Assembly (NCBI GenBank): GCA_900766055.1
Contig: CAAFTZ010000009.1
Coordinates: 1-26,630, forward strand
DNA: 26,630 nt
Direction: 5' to 3'
Origin: an uncultured Parasutterella sp.
GTDB taxonomy: Bacteria > Pseudomonadota > Gammaproteobacteria > Burkholderiales > Burkholderiaceae_F
The notes beneath the pieces were generated by a model, which had not been told where the DNA came from, ran no database searches, and saw only the letters and a list, made by a program, of their open reading frames with translations. How positions within the stretch are numbered: the stretch's first letter is position 1; the number at the start of each line of letters is the position of its first letter. A program made the translations under genes and the position numbers. Below, piece after piece: positions 6,424 to 14,711 of this stretch.

Positions 6424-8181
6424 TTAATTCAAAGCGCTGAGCGTGTCTTCAACGATCTGAGGAACTGTCAAGCGATAAGCTTTTTCGAGTTCATCAGGGT
6501 TATAGCGGTCAACAAACTTCTTTTCAAGACCGTAAGTCAGACACTTCATGCCGGTTGCGCCGACAGCCTGAGCGACTCTGCCACCGAAACCGCCTTCCTT
6601 GGATCCGTCTTCTAAAACAACCACGACTTTGTGATTCTGTTTGAGAGAGTTCAGGAGATCTGTATCAACACCGGAAACGAAGCGAGGATTGATCAAGGTT
6701 GCATTGATGCCTTTTTCAGCTAAAGCATCGACAACACCTTCACCTTTAACGAAGAAGTCACCGGCCGCGATAACGGCAACATCCTTGCCTTCCTTAACAA
6801 CCTTGAACTTATTGAGATCACTGTAGTCTGTATCGACTTCTCCCTTGCTGTGTTCATAGCTATAGGTCGGAACACGGACGGCAACCTTGTGTTCGTTTTG
6901 ATTCAGGGCCCAATCCATCATGGCGAAGTATTCTTCAACATTTGTCGGGGCAAGATAGACGATCTCCGGAATCGAAGTGATCATCGGAATGTCCCAGAAA
7001 CCGAGGTGTGTGAGGTCAGTCAAAGCACGAATACCTGTTCCCATGACCGGCATAACGGCAGGGCTGTTGTCCATGGCCCAGTCTTGTTCAAGTTGGTCAT
7101 AAGCTCTCTGAAGGAAGGTTGCCATGACCGGGTAGATAACCTTAGCGCCGCCTCTTGCCGCGCCGGCCATCGTGGAGACACCGGTCTGTTCTGCAATTGC
7201 AACGTCAACGTACTGGTTACCGCAGGCTTTTCTTTCTTTTTCCATGAAGCCGAAGACTTCCGGAGTAGCAGAGGAAATGATGAGAAGTTCAGGATTTTCT
7301 TTGACCTTGCGGAGAAGATAATCGCGAGTGTCAGTTATGTAATTCGAGTCATTTGACTGCTGCAGCGGTTCACCGTCAGCGACGTTATACGGAGCGCTGA
7401 AATGGAACTCTTCACGATGGGCCTCAGCAGGGGCGTAGCCTTCCCCTTTTTGAGTATTGAGGTGAATAACGATCGGCTTCTTCCTGTCTTTGGCTTTCTT
7501 CAAAGCGTTAATCACGGACTCTAAGTCGTTGCCTTCAGCAACGTAGATGTAGTCGTACCCAAGCGATTTGAAATAGTTGTTTTCGCTCTGACCGTTGGTT
7601 TCTCTCAACTCTGTTAAGTTGTCGTAAAGACTACCGTGGTTTTCGGCGATAGCCATTTGGTTATCGTTGACGATAATAATGAAGTTGTCATTGAGCTTGG
7701 CCGCGTTATTTAAGCCTTCAAAAGCTACGCCGCCGCTCAAGGAACCATCGCCGATAAATGCGACGATGTTGCAGTTTTCTTTTTTGAGGCTTCTTGCTTT
7801 AGCAAGGCCGAAAGCCAAACTAATTGAAGGAGAGGTGTGTCCAGCATAGAAAATATCGTATTCAGGACTTTCTTTCGGATCAGTGAATTCGCCAATCTCC
7901 GTGAACTTGCTCTTATCCAAGTAGCACTGAGCGCGTCCTGTCAGCATCTTATGAACAAAATCCTGATGCGAGACGTCGATGACGATCTTGTCCTTCGGAG
8001 CGTCAAATACGTAATGCACACCTAAAAGAGCTTCGACGTCGCCGAGGTTCGGACCGACGTGGCCGCCGATGGTGGAAGTGTAGTTAATGATGGCGGCTCT
8101 CATCTGCTGAGCAAGATCTTTGAGGTCGTCGATACCGAGCGGTTTGATGTCCTGTGGTGAGTGAATATCAATGAGTTTCAT
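6424..8181 (-). CDS. DXS-like thiamine-diphosphate enzyme (transketolase superfamily)
   Basis: A 585-residue cytoplasmic enzyme resembling 1-deoxy-D-xylulose-5-phosphate synthase, though shorter than the usual 620 or so. In order: GGHVGPNLG (39-47, catalytic His41), DVSHQDFVHKMLTGR (69-83), the thiamine-diphosphate motif GDGSLSGG to NDN (144-174), AIAEQ (328-332, the Glu that activates the cofactor), ATFLQRAYDQ (354-363) and LTHLG (390-394). By eye alignment, the conserved Tyr before TFLQRAYDQ is Met353, and the loop corresponding to DRAGLVGADG(P)THQG is changed to MGTGIRALTDLTHLG. A phosphate-binding Arg of classical DXS is therefore not in its usual place. It may be a variant DXS of the kind seen in some Firmicutes, or a paralogue with another acceptor. 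The ATG has GAGG 8-10 nt upstream. It stands alone on its strand. Confidence 0.82.
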   Translation of the reverse strand: MKLIDIHSPQDIKPLGIDDLKDLAQQMRAAIINYTSTIGGHVGPNLGDVEALLGVHYVFDAPKDKIVIDVSHQDFVHKMLTGRAQCYLDKSKFTEIGEFTDPKESPEYDIFYAGHTSPSISLAFGLAKARSLKKENCNIVAFIGDGSLSGGVAFEGLNNAAKLNDNFIIIVNDNQMAIAENHGSLYDNLTELRETNGQSENNYFKSLGYDYIYVAEGNDLESVINALKKAKDRKKPIVIHLNTQKGEGYAPAEAHREEFHFSAPYNVADGEPLQQSNDSNYITDTRDYLLRKVKENPELLIISSATPEVFGFMEKERKACGNQYVDVAIAEQTGVSTMAGAARGGAKVIYPVMATFLQRAYDQLEQDWAMDNSPAVMPVMGTGIRALTDLTHLGFWDIPMITSIPEIVYLAPTNVEEYFAMMDWALNQNEHKVAVRVPTYSYEHSKGEVDTDYSDLNKFKVVKEGKDVAVIAAGDFFVKGEGVVDALAEKGINATLINPRFVSGVDTDLLNSLKQNHKVVVVLEDGSKEGGFGGRVAQAVGATGMKCLTYGLEKKFVDRYNPDELEKAYRLTVPQIVEDTLSALN

Positions 8182-8485
8182 TTATTTTTTCCTCAAAAAG
8201 TAAAACCATCCCAAGAAGATAGTGTTTCCCCTTACTTGTGGTTTTCCTCTAGTCTCAAAAAGGACAGTGATATAGGGATGAGTTGTTACCGTATGAAACG
8301 GATCGGAGTATTAGGCAAATTCGATGGAAAATTGAGCAAAAAACCCCGTTTAATAGCTGAAGAAAGGAGGAGCTTCGTGCGAATAGATAAACGATCAGAA
8401 TTTTTGAGGAAGGAAGGTTGTCGTTAACAAAATGGAGATGCTTTGGTTCGGCAGGTCCATTTGCAGAATCTTAGCGAACAGAGTA
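8182..8485. other. Intergenic stretch between DXS-like gene and autotransporter
   Basis: About 300 bp. It contains the ribosome binding site of the DXS-like gene (GAGG near 8190) but no promoter I could define. On the plus strand a near-perfect AAAGGAGG (8363-8370) precedes a GTG at 8377 and a 16-codon frame ending at 8427. I see no other support for a gene there. No clear terminator was found for the autotransporter gene. Confidence 0.4.
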
Positions 8486-11167
8486 TTAAAAGAGGTACTT
8501 CAATCCGAATTTGACTTGAAAATCCGTCTTTAAACGACTGCCGGATTCGCGATTGATCTGGCCGAAGACTTTGAACTTGTTCGAGATTACTCCCTCTCCG
8601 CCGACACCGTAGTAGATGCGCGTTCCGATGGAATGGTCTTTGAAGGAGAACTCGTTCATTCGGACTTTAGTTTTACCCAAGAAATCGTGATTAACGCCGG
8701 TACGAAGGTAAAGCTGACCGATATTGTTGCCTTCTAGGTCAGTGAAGTTGCGGCCTAAGTCTAATCCGATTCTGCCGTTCAAACTGTTCGCAGAATCGAC
8801 GTGAACCTTCATATCGTTACTGAAACGGAACGAGGCAGAGCTAACTCGGAAATAACTTAACTGCACTTGAGGGTCAACGAACCAAGAGGAAGAACCTGAG
8901 CCAATGGGAAGATAGAACCGTTTTCCGGCTTCAACGGATAAACCTACACCGTAATTTCGATAATCGGCACTCGTGATGCTTTCATCCACGCTGCGGGCAT
9001 GTAATTTATTGCTATAACGGTTGATAGTCAGCACCGTGTCGACATACTGGTCTTTATCGCCGAGCCAAGCCGCGTAGAATTTTGCGCCGACAGAATCCAC
9101 CCGAGAATGGTTTCCTGGGACGTCTTTAACGTGGATTTTTCCTCTTGTCAGAATCAGGTTTGTACCGATAATCCAGTTTTTGTTGACCCTGTAATCTCCG
9201 CCGAACGTAAAAGCAGAGTATTTCAGCTGACTATTCGAAGAATAATTTGAGTGATACCGACTTTTGTCGTGTCGGTACAAAACATAAAGACTGTCATCAG
9301 CGCCGTTTCGAATCTCACCCATACGGGTACGCAGGTCATCGAGCGTTCCGAGAAATTGGATGACTTGATTGCCTGAAGCGATACTTGCTAGTGTTATTTT
9401 GGCAGCCGGTGATAAACCGATGGGCTGCTCTTCGGACGAATCAAAAGGCGGAGGATTACCCGGATCGAACGGAAGATCCGGTAAGTCCGGTTTAGACGTA
9501 TCAGGGTTAGGAGGCGTGATGACTTCGTCCGGAGGTGTCGGTTTAAGCGAGCGATCTCCGAGGATTACCCAAACGCGAGACTCGCCTTGATCTCCGTTTT
9601 GTTTTTTAAACGGATAGATACCTAATTTATATTCGTAAGGACCAGCGTCAATGATGCCGTCGTTTGCAAGTTCGAATCTTGCCTTGTCGCTTCCGTCAGG
9701 AGAAGCGTCATCAACCGCGATGTGATAAAGATAACGCGTGTCTTGGAGCGAGGCCCCCGATGAGGCAAGCAATACACCGTGGTTTCCTTCGCTGTTTTCG
9801 GTGATTTTTAAAGAACCGGTGGAATTTGGCGCTAAATAGAAGATTCCGCCTTCTCCTGAAAGTTTTTCTGTTTTAATTTGGACAGCCTTATTCTTGGGTC
9901 CAAGTTGAACGTAGCTTGCTGGAGCAACAGAAAGTAAAGTGATATTGCTGTCGTCATTCGAGTACCAAAAAGAATCGGGACTCATATGGATGTAGGTGTC
10001 GCCATCTATGTGAGTGTCAATGATTGAAGAGAGAACCGCACGTGGTTCTAAATCTACAGTGAGCTGCGAACCCTTACCCACGGAAATGGGATCGTGGGTA
10101 TACATGTAGCCGTCATTGGTGATTTGAAACCGAGCATGGGCACCAGAATCTCCGAGAAAAAGTTTGAATAGTCCGATCCGATTTGAACGGATATTGGCTT
10201 GAGCATTCCAAATTAAATTTAAAGGCTGTTGAAAAATGGTTGCATCTGCGGCATCGATACGTAATTCGCTGTTGCGCTCCGCACTAACTTTCTGATTAAA
10301 AAATACGTTATTTGTTTTTATTCCCGCTTGCGAGTCTTGACCGATATAAAGAGAACCGGGAAAGTTTTCGTTGAAGAGCGTCTGTCCTATCTGAATTTCG
10401 TGATCTATAAAAATATTAGGAGCATCCACTTCCATTCGACCAGCGGTGAGTCTTATGATAGTAGCTGCGCCGAGGGCTCTTTCGTTCCCATCTAAGAGAT
10501 AAACACCTTCTCCGGCGGTCAGTTTAACGGAGCTACCGTACAGGGCCTCTACTCCCCCGAACAAAATTATTTGTTTTGCTGACAAGGAGGCCTTGGCATT
10601 TTCAGACATTCCGATTGACATTTCGTCAAAATATGAAGAAACCATTCCGATCCGAGGTTCCATAAGAATGATTAGATTATTAGCCGTAAGTATTGCGTCT
10701 TGGTTTGGACCAACACTTAACGCATAGCCGAATCCTTTCTCTGCTACGGGGATCGGCGAAACAATGAGATCATGGCCAGCTGAGACTGTTATATTTTGAC
10801 TTTCTACTGTAAGCCCTGGGAATAACCATTGATAAGTATTAGGATCTCTCAAAGATCGAAAATACCCGACGTTAATGGAGTTAACCTCAATATTCCGACT
10901 TTCGTCAACATTCCAGGCAACAGGCAGCTTGTTGCTGTGGAAAAGGAAATCTCCGGTATTTTTACCTTTTTGAAAAGCTTCTTGAATTTGTTCTTCTAAA
11001 CCCGGGAAGAAGTTATGCCAAGTTTCGAGATTTGACCTGCTTGCTTTTGAAGCGCCCAAATAAAGGGCATCGAACTGCCCGGCAGAAGAAATTGCCGGAA
11101 TGACGAATAACAACACCAGTAAAGAAACCGCTGTTCGCCGATAATTAATAACTTTCTTTGTTCTCAT
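8486..11167 (-). CDS. Autotransporter (type Va secretion), adhesin-like
   Basis: An 893-residue outer-membrane protein that carries its own passenger to the cell surface. Residues 1-29 form a basic and hydrophobic signal peptide (MRTKKVINYRR, then LLVLLFVIPAISSAG). About 30-540 is a repetitive beta-rich passenger with many Asn, Ser and Gly turns, likely a beta-helix. About 541-582 is a Pro/Asp-rich linker (for example PFDPGNPPPFD). About 600-893 is the autotransporter beta barrel, ending KFGLKYLF with the terminal aromatic residue needed for outer-membrane insertion. No protease triad or RGD motif was seen, so the passenger's function is unknown. The start is supported by the signal peptide, and the ribosome binding site is weak (AGAGAG). 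An FNR-like promoter lies upstream. Confidence 0.9.
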   Translation of the reverse strand: MRTKKVINYRRTAVSLLVLLFVIPAISSAGQFDALYLGASKASRSNLETWHNFFPGLEEQIQEAFQKGKNTGDFLFHSNKLPVAWNVDESRNIEVNSINVGYFRSLRDPNTYQWLFPGLTVESQNITVSAGHDLIVSPIPVAEKGFGYALSVGPNQDAILTANNLIILMEPRIGMVSSYFDEMSIGMSENAKASLSAKQIILFGGVEALYGSSVKLTAGEGVYLLDGNERALGAATIIRLTAGRMEVDAPNIFIDHEIQIGQTLFNENFPGSLYIGQDSQAGIKTNNVFFNQKVSAERNSELRIDAADATIFQQPLNLIWNAQANIRSNRIGLFKLFLGDSGAHARFQITNDGYMYTHDPISVGKGSQLTVDLEPRAVLSSIIDTHIDGDTYIHMSPDSFWYSNDDSNITLLSVAPASYVQLGPKNKAVQIKTEKLSGEGGIFYLAPNSTGSLKITENSEGNHGVLLASSGASLQDTRYLYHIAVDDASPDGSDKARFELANDGIIDAGPYEYKLGIYPFKKQNGDQGESRVWVILGDRSLKPTPPDEVITPPNPDTSKPDLPDLPFDPGNPPPFDSSEEQPIGLSPAAKITLASIASGNQVIQFLGTLDDLRTRMGEIRNGADDSLYVLYRHDKSRYHSNYSSNSQLKYSAFTFGGDYRVNKNWIIGTNLILTRGKIHVKDVPGNHSRVDSVGAKFYAAWLGDKDQYVDTVLTINRYSNKLHARSVDESITSADYRNYGVGLSVEAGKRFYLPIGSGSSSWFVDPQVQLSYFRVSSASFRFSNDMKVHVDSANSLNGRIGLDLGRNFTDLEGNNIGQLYLRTGVNHDFLGKTKVRMNEFSFKDHSIGTRIYYGVGGEGVISNKFKVFGQINRESGSRLKTDFQVKFGLKYLF

Positions 11168-11236
11168 TCGTGTCTCTCTAATCTTTTTGTTCTAACTTCA
11201 AGCAGAAGGGTTAATCTGAACTTTGTGAGTTAGAAT

Positions 11237-11285
11237 GGGGTTATTTGTAAAAATGAGCAATCTCAGAAAGTTCGATTAAGATCAA
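11237..11285 (-). promoter_or_regulatory. Candidate FNR-activated promoter of the autotransporter
   Basis: Minus-strand TTGAT-CTTA-ATCGA (11272-11285) differs at one base from the FNR consensus TTGAT-N4-ATCAA. A -10-like TACAAA lies at 11244-11249, predicting a start near 11237. The centre of the box is then 41.5 bp upstream, the standard class II activator position. The leader is about 70 nt. Function is inferred from pattern and spacing. Confidence 0.55.
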
Positions 11286-11550
11286 GTTATTGCAAGAATT
11301 TGTAAAACTACAGTCATCATAAAATCCAAGAAGAGCAAGGATTTCTGCTTAGCCTCAAAATGAGAGATATCGGAGGGGGGGGTAAATATTTATATTGATA
11401 GATAAATCTTTTAGGCTAAATTTGATAGTTTCAAGAGTTATTAAAAATCACCCTTATTTTTATTTAATCTTAATTACTATTGTTTTTCTTTTATCACTAA
11501 ATTCACGAATACGTGTTTGGACTAGCTTTCGGGAAAAGATAAATGAAAGG
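11286..11550. other. AT-rich gene-free stretch with a G8 tract
   Basis: About 265 bp between the autotransporter promoter and the terminator of the carboxylate transporter gene. It contains a run of eight G (11375-11382) followed by strongly AT-rich DNA (about 11383-11520). No convincing gene was seen. A long open frame that begins here (about 11395) continues antisense into the transporter gene and is not credible. Confidence 0.5.
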
Positions 11551-11581
11551 GTTAAAAGAACGGCCCGATTTCTCGGGCCGT
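11551..11581 (-). terminator. Rho-independent terminator of the lyase-transporter operon
   Basis: ACGGCCCGA (11560-11568) and TCGGGCCGT (11573-11581) form a perfect 9-bp stem with a 4-nt loop. On the minus strand it is followed by TTCTTTTAAC. It lies 21 bp after the transporter stop codon. Confidence 0.85.
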
Positions 11582-11601
11582 CGATTCGCTTCACTCAAAT
11601 C

Positions 11602-13014
11602 TTAGTAGAGACCGATGAGTTTCCACCAGAGCATACCTACAGTGAAGACGATGAGTACGCTTGCTGTAACCAGCACGAAGTTGATCTTGTAGAAACGAGG
11701 TCTTTCAAAGAATCCCTGACCGTAATAAATAGGGCCGGGACCGCCTGCGTATTCCGTAATCCCCCACATAAAGTTGGAGAAAATGGCGAAGCAGACAGCA
11801 ACCATCAGCGGAGGAGCACCGGCGCCGATTGCAACGGCAGCAAACGGCACGTACATCGCGGCGACATGTCCGGATGCTGTGGCGAAGACATAGTGGAGGT
11901 AAATATAGGCAAAGCCGAGAAGAATGAATGTTGTCATCCAGTCCATTCCGGTAAGCATGGAGGCAAATCCTGCAGACATCCACTTAATAAAGCCGAGAGA
12001 GGTCAGACCAGTAGCCAAGGAAATGATAACGCCGAACCAAACAACGGTATCCCAGGCCGCTTTGTCAGCTAAGACGTCTTTCCAATTGACGGCGCCCATA
12101 GCGAAAAGTAGGGCGGCAAGACCGATACCGATGGCATTGGCATTCAAACCTGTCCACATAGTGGTGCCCCAGCCGAGGAGGGCTAACACGAAGCCGATTG
12201 CCACTTTGATTTCCTGGGCAGACATCGGCCCCATGTTCTTCAGCTCTTCGCGACCCATCTTCTTGGCTTCCGGCGTATGCTTCAGTTCAGGGTTGAGAAT
12301 TTTGTACGAAAGCAGAGGCATAATCAGGAAGCAGACCATTGCCGGAACGACAGCAGCCCAGAACCAACCTACCCATGTAAGTTCAATCCCGAGACCTTCT
12401 TTAGCTAATGTCGCGCACAGCGGGTTGGCAGCCATACCTGTCATGAACATCGCGCCGGTGATCGGAGTGAACTGGAAGCAAGTCATCGTGAGGAATTCGC
12501 CGAGACGTTTTTGCTTTGGACCGGGTTCGGAGTCCAAAACCTGATCGATAGACTTGGAAATCGGCAGAATGATGCCGCCGGAACGAGCTGTCACGCTGGG
12601 CATAGCCGGAGCAAGGATAAGGTCAGCAATACCTAAGGAGTAGGCGATGCCGAGCGAAGAGCCGCCGAACAGCGAAAGCGTTTTATAAGCAATTCTGCGG
12701 CCGAGGCCGGATTGGACAAAGCCTAGCGAAAGAACATAGGCAGAGAAGATCATCCATACCGTGCCGGATGCAAAGCCCGATAGCGCCGCTTTAAAACTAA
12801 GCGTGTTGGTGAAAATGGTAAGAGCCAGCGCGATGAACATCAAGGCGCCGGAAGGAAGCGGAGAACAAAGAATACCGACGATAGTGGCAACGAAGATTGC
12901 GAACATGTGCCATGCTTGGGGGTTGAGGCCGTCGGGAACCGGATACAGCCAAATAACGAGCAAAACCACGATTGGGACCAGGTATTGCCATAGCTTAATA
13001 GTCTTATTGGGCAT
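11602..13014 (-). CDS. DASS-family di-/tricarboxylate transporter (CitT/TtdT-like)
   Basis: A 470-residue inner-membrane carrier with about 12 hydrophobic segments, matching the divalent anion:sodium symporter family that includes CitT, TtdT and the 2-oxoglutarate/malate translocator. Conserved-looking parts are FASGTVWMIFSAYVLSLGF, a segment with SVTARSGGIILPIS that corresponds to the SNTATA-like substrate loop, and HYVFATASGHVAAMYVPF near the C terminus. The ATG at 13014 has GAGGAT upstream. A longer frame reaching 13062 lacks such a site and would add a charged, non-family extension. It lies 74 bp downstream of the lyase gene on the same strand and shares its terminator. It probably imports the lyase substrate or exchanges it for a C4 product. 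Confidence 0.9.
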   Translation of the reverse strand: MPNKTIKLWQYLVPIVVLLVIWLYPVPDGLNPQAWHMFAIFVATIVGILCSPLPSGALMFIALALTIFTNTLSFKAALSGFASGTVWMIFSAYVLSLGFVQSGLGRRIAYKTLSLFGGSSLGIAYSLGIADLILAPAMPSVTARSGGIILPISKSIDQVLDSEPGPKQKRLGEFLTMTCFQFTPITGAMFMTGMAANPLCATLAKEGLGIELTWVGWFWAAVVPAMVCFLIMPLLSYKILNPELKHTPEAKKMGREELKNMGPMSAQEIKVAIGFVLALLGWGTTMWTGLNANAIGIGLAALLFAMGAVNWKDVLADKAAWDTVVWFGVIISLATGLTSLGFIKWMSAGFASMLTGMDWMTTFILLGFAYIYLHYVFATASGHVAAMYVPFAAVAIGAGAPPLMVAVCFAIFSNFMWGITEYAGGPGPIYYGQGFFERPRFYKINFVLVTASVLIVFTVGMLWWKLIGLY

Positions 13015-13028
13015 AGTTTTATCCTCGG

Positions 13029-13052
13029 AAAGGCCTTCCTCGGAAGACCTTT
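13029..13052 (-). other. Intercistronic hairpin between lyase and transporter genes
   Basis: AAAGGCCTTCC (13029-13039) pairs with GGAAGACCTTT (13042-13052), 11 bp with one wobble, just upstream of the transporter ribosome binding site. It has no T-run on the minus strand, so it is more likely an mRNA processing or stability element than a terminator. Confidence 0.45.
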
Positions 13053-13088
13053 CTTCAGTCAAGAGGCGAGTTATTAAAGAGGTGTGTT

Positions 13089-14438
13089 TTAGTTTTTGCT
13101 GTATTTCGCAACGACACGATCGACAAATTCAGGAGCTAAACCGACATAGTTGTGCGGATCCAGCATGGCATCGATTTCCTCTTCCGTGAATGCGGCGGCA
13201 ACTTCAGGTGTACGAAGAAGAACGTCTTTGAACGGGACTTCTTTTTCGTAAGCTTCCATGGCACCTTTGTAGACGATGCCGTGAGCCGTCATACGGCCGA
13301 GGCGGTTGGCCAAGTGCATCATGACGTTTTCAGAAAGCATCAGGCCTTTCTGAGTAAACAGGTTGCGTTCCATGTGCTTCGGATAAACGATCAGGTTCTT
13401 AAGGATGTTCTTGGATTTTTCCAAGGCAGCGGCCATCATATGGCAGGCGCGCGGAATGGCTTCCCATTCAGAGAGGAAGCAGCCCCAGTCGCGTTCCATT
13501 TCGCTGATCATGCTTTCAACAATGGAAGGAGCAATGCTACGGACGTTTCTGAGGAGGGCCAGAACGTTTTCAAGAACAGCCGGGTTGCGTTTGTGCGGCA
13601 TGGTAGAGGAGCCGACTTTGCCCATGAAGAATGGTTCTTCGAGCTCGAGAATCTCTGTTCTCTGAAGCGTCAGGATTTCGTGCATGATGCGGCCGAGCGT
13701 GCCTGCGCAAAGAGCGAGAACAGAAACGAATTCAGCTTGATTGTCACGAGCAACGTGCCAGGCAATCGTCGGGGTCTTCAAACCGAGGATCTTGAACATG
13801 CGTTCCTGAGTTTCCAGGCCGTGTTCTGGCTGAGAAGCTAAAGTACCGACGGCACCGGCCATTTCACCGACAAAGACGCGGTCCCTCATTTCTTCAAGAC
13901 GTTCAATGTCGCGGCCGAGTTCGTCAGCCCAAATAGCAGCCTTGTAGCCGAAGGTAATCGGAAGGGCATGAACGACGTGGGTACGGCCGCTCATGATCGT
14001 ATTGCGGTATTTCTTGGCCAGATCGAGACAGTATTCCTGGCAGAGCTTCATATCGCGAAGAATGACTTCATACGCATCTCTTTCGAGAAGGACGATACCT
14101 GTGTCGACGATATCCTGGCTGGTAGCGCCCCAATGGACGAATTCACCGGCGTTCTCAGGAAGAATGGCTTTGAAGGCCTTTAGCAGAGGAACGATAGTAA
14201 TGGAGCTCTTGTAGTATTCACCGATGCTCGGGATGTCGATGAGTTCAGCTTTTGCGTACTGATTGATGATGTCGGCTTTTTCTTTAGGAATGACGCCGAG
14301 TTCTGCCTGGGCAGTAGCCAGAGCGGCTTCGGTGTCGAGCCATTTTTGAACCCAAGCTTTATCGCTCAGGATTTCACGCATTTCATCGGTACTAAACATG
14401 CAGCCGTGGATCTGACTGTCGATTGCTGTAGAGGGCAT
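13089..14438 (-). CDS. Fumarase/aspartase-superfamily lyase (PcaB/adenylosuccinate lyase-like)
   Basis: A 449-residue cytoplasmic enzyme of the superfamily that splits succinyl adducts to release fumarate, or cycloisomerises carboxymuconate. Landmarks are HWGATSQDI (102-110), SGRTHVVHALP (150-160, with the His of the active site) and the signature GSSTMPHKRNP (276-286), whose loop holds the catalytic Ser. MPHKRNP favours the PcaB/adenylosuccinate-lyase-like branch over fumarase. The ATG at 14438 is chosen because AAGGAG lies 6-9 nt upstream. A frame reaching 14507 has no such support. No purine or protocatechuate genes are nearby. The partners are a carboxylate transporter and a divergent GntR regulator, so catabolism of an imported carboxylate is likelier than a housekeeping role. 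The substrate is unknown. Confidence 0.85.
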   Translation of the reverse strand: MPSTAIDSQIHGCMFSTDEMREILSDKAWVQKWLDTEAALATAQAELGVIPKEKADIINQYAKAELIDIPSIGEYYKSSITIVPLLKAFKAILPENAGEFVHWGATSQDIVDTGIVLLERDAYEVILRDMKLCQEYCLDLAKKYRNTIMSGRTHVVHALPITFGYKAAIWADELGRDIERLEEMRDRVFVGEMAGAVGTLASQPEHGLETQERMFKILGLKTPTIAWHVARDNQAEFVSVLALCAGTLGRIMHEILTLQRTEILELEEPFFMGKVGSSTMPHKRNPAVLENVLALLRNVRSIAPSIVESMISEMERDWGCFLSEWEAIPRACHMMAAALEKSKNILKNLIVYPKHMERNLFTQKGLMLSENVMMHLANRLGRMTAHGIVYKGAMEAYEKEVPFKDVLLRTPEVAAAFTEEEIDAMLDPHNYVGLAPEFVDRVVAKYSKN

Positions 14439-14525
14439 TTTTTCTCCTTGAAAATTGAGATTGATTTTGGATGTCTCCATTCTGCAAATAGAAAATTGCC
14501 GGAACAACGAGTAAGTACATTTGTT

Positions 14526-14539
14526 TTGATAACTATCAA
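14526..14539. promoter_or_regulatory. Perfect FNR-type box between the lyase and GntR genes
   Basis: TTGAT-AACT-ATCAA (14526-14539) is an exact match to the FNR consensus. It lies 87 bp before the lyase ATG. No -10 sits at the class II distance on either strand, so whether it activates or represses, and which gene, is unclear. It lies within a larger imperfect inverted repeat, AACGAGTAA (14506-14514) and TTATTCGTT (14547-14555), which could be the GntR operator. Confidence 0.6.
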
Positions 14540-14711
14540 TTGTTTGTTATTCGTTCTAAAAACTTTCATTGAGAAAACAAGAAGTTAAATTATGTCTGCC
14601 AACTTATTGCCGAGTTTTGTAGGCGACAAAACGTAAAACTCTTATGGCTGTTGCTTTCGCGCTTGGATAAAATTGAAATTGTCCGTATTTGGAGCCTACA
14701 AATCGCTCATC

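Noticed and set aside
8377..8427. A 16-codon frame after a near-perfect AAAGGAGG site
   Set aside because: A purine-rich string can occur by chance. The frame is short, has no promoter or conserved feature visible, and I cannot support a gene.
11395..12072. A 225-codon open frame on the plus strand at the end of the carboxylate transporter gene
   Set aside because: Most of it is antisense to the DASS transporter, it spans that gene's terminator hairpin, and its product has no domain or ribosome binding site.
13152..13841. A 229-codon open frame on the plus strand opposite the lyase gene
   Set aside because: It is a shadow of the lyase gene, which has the GSSTMPHKRNP signature. No start signal or family was seen.
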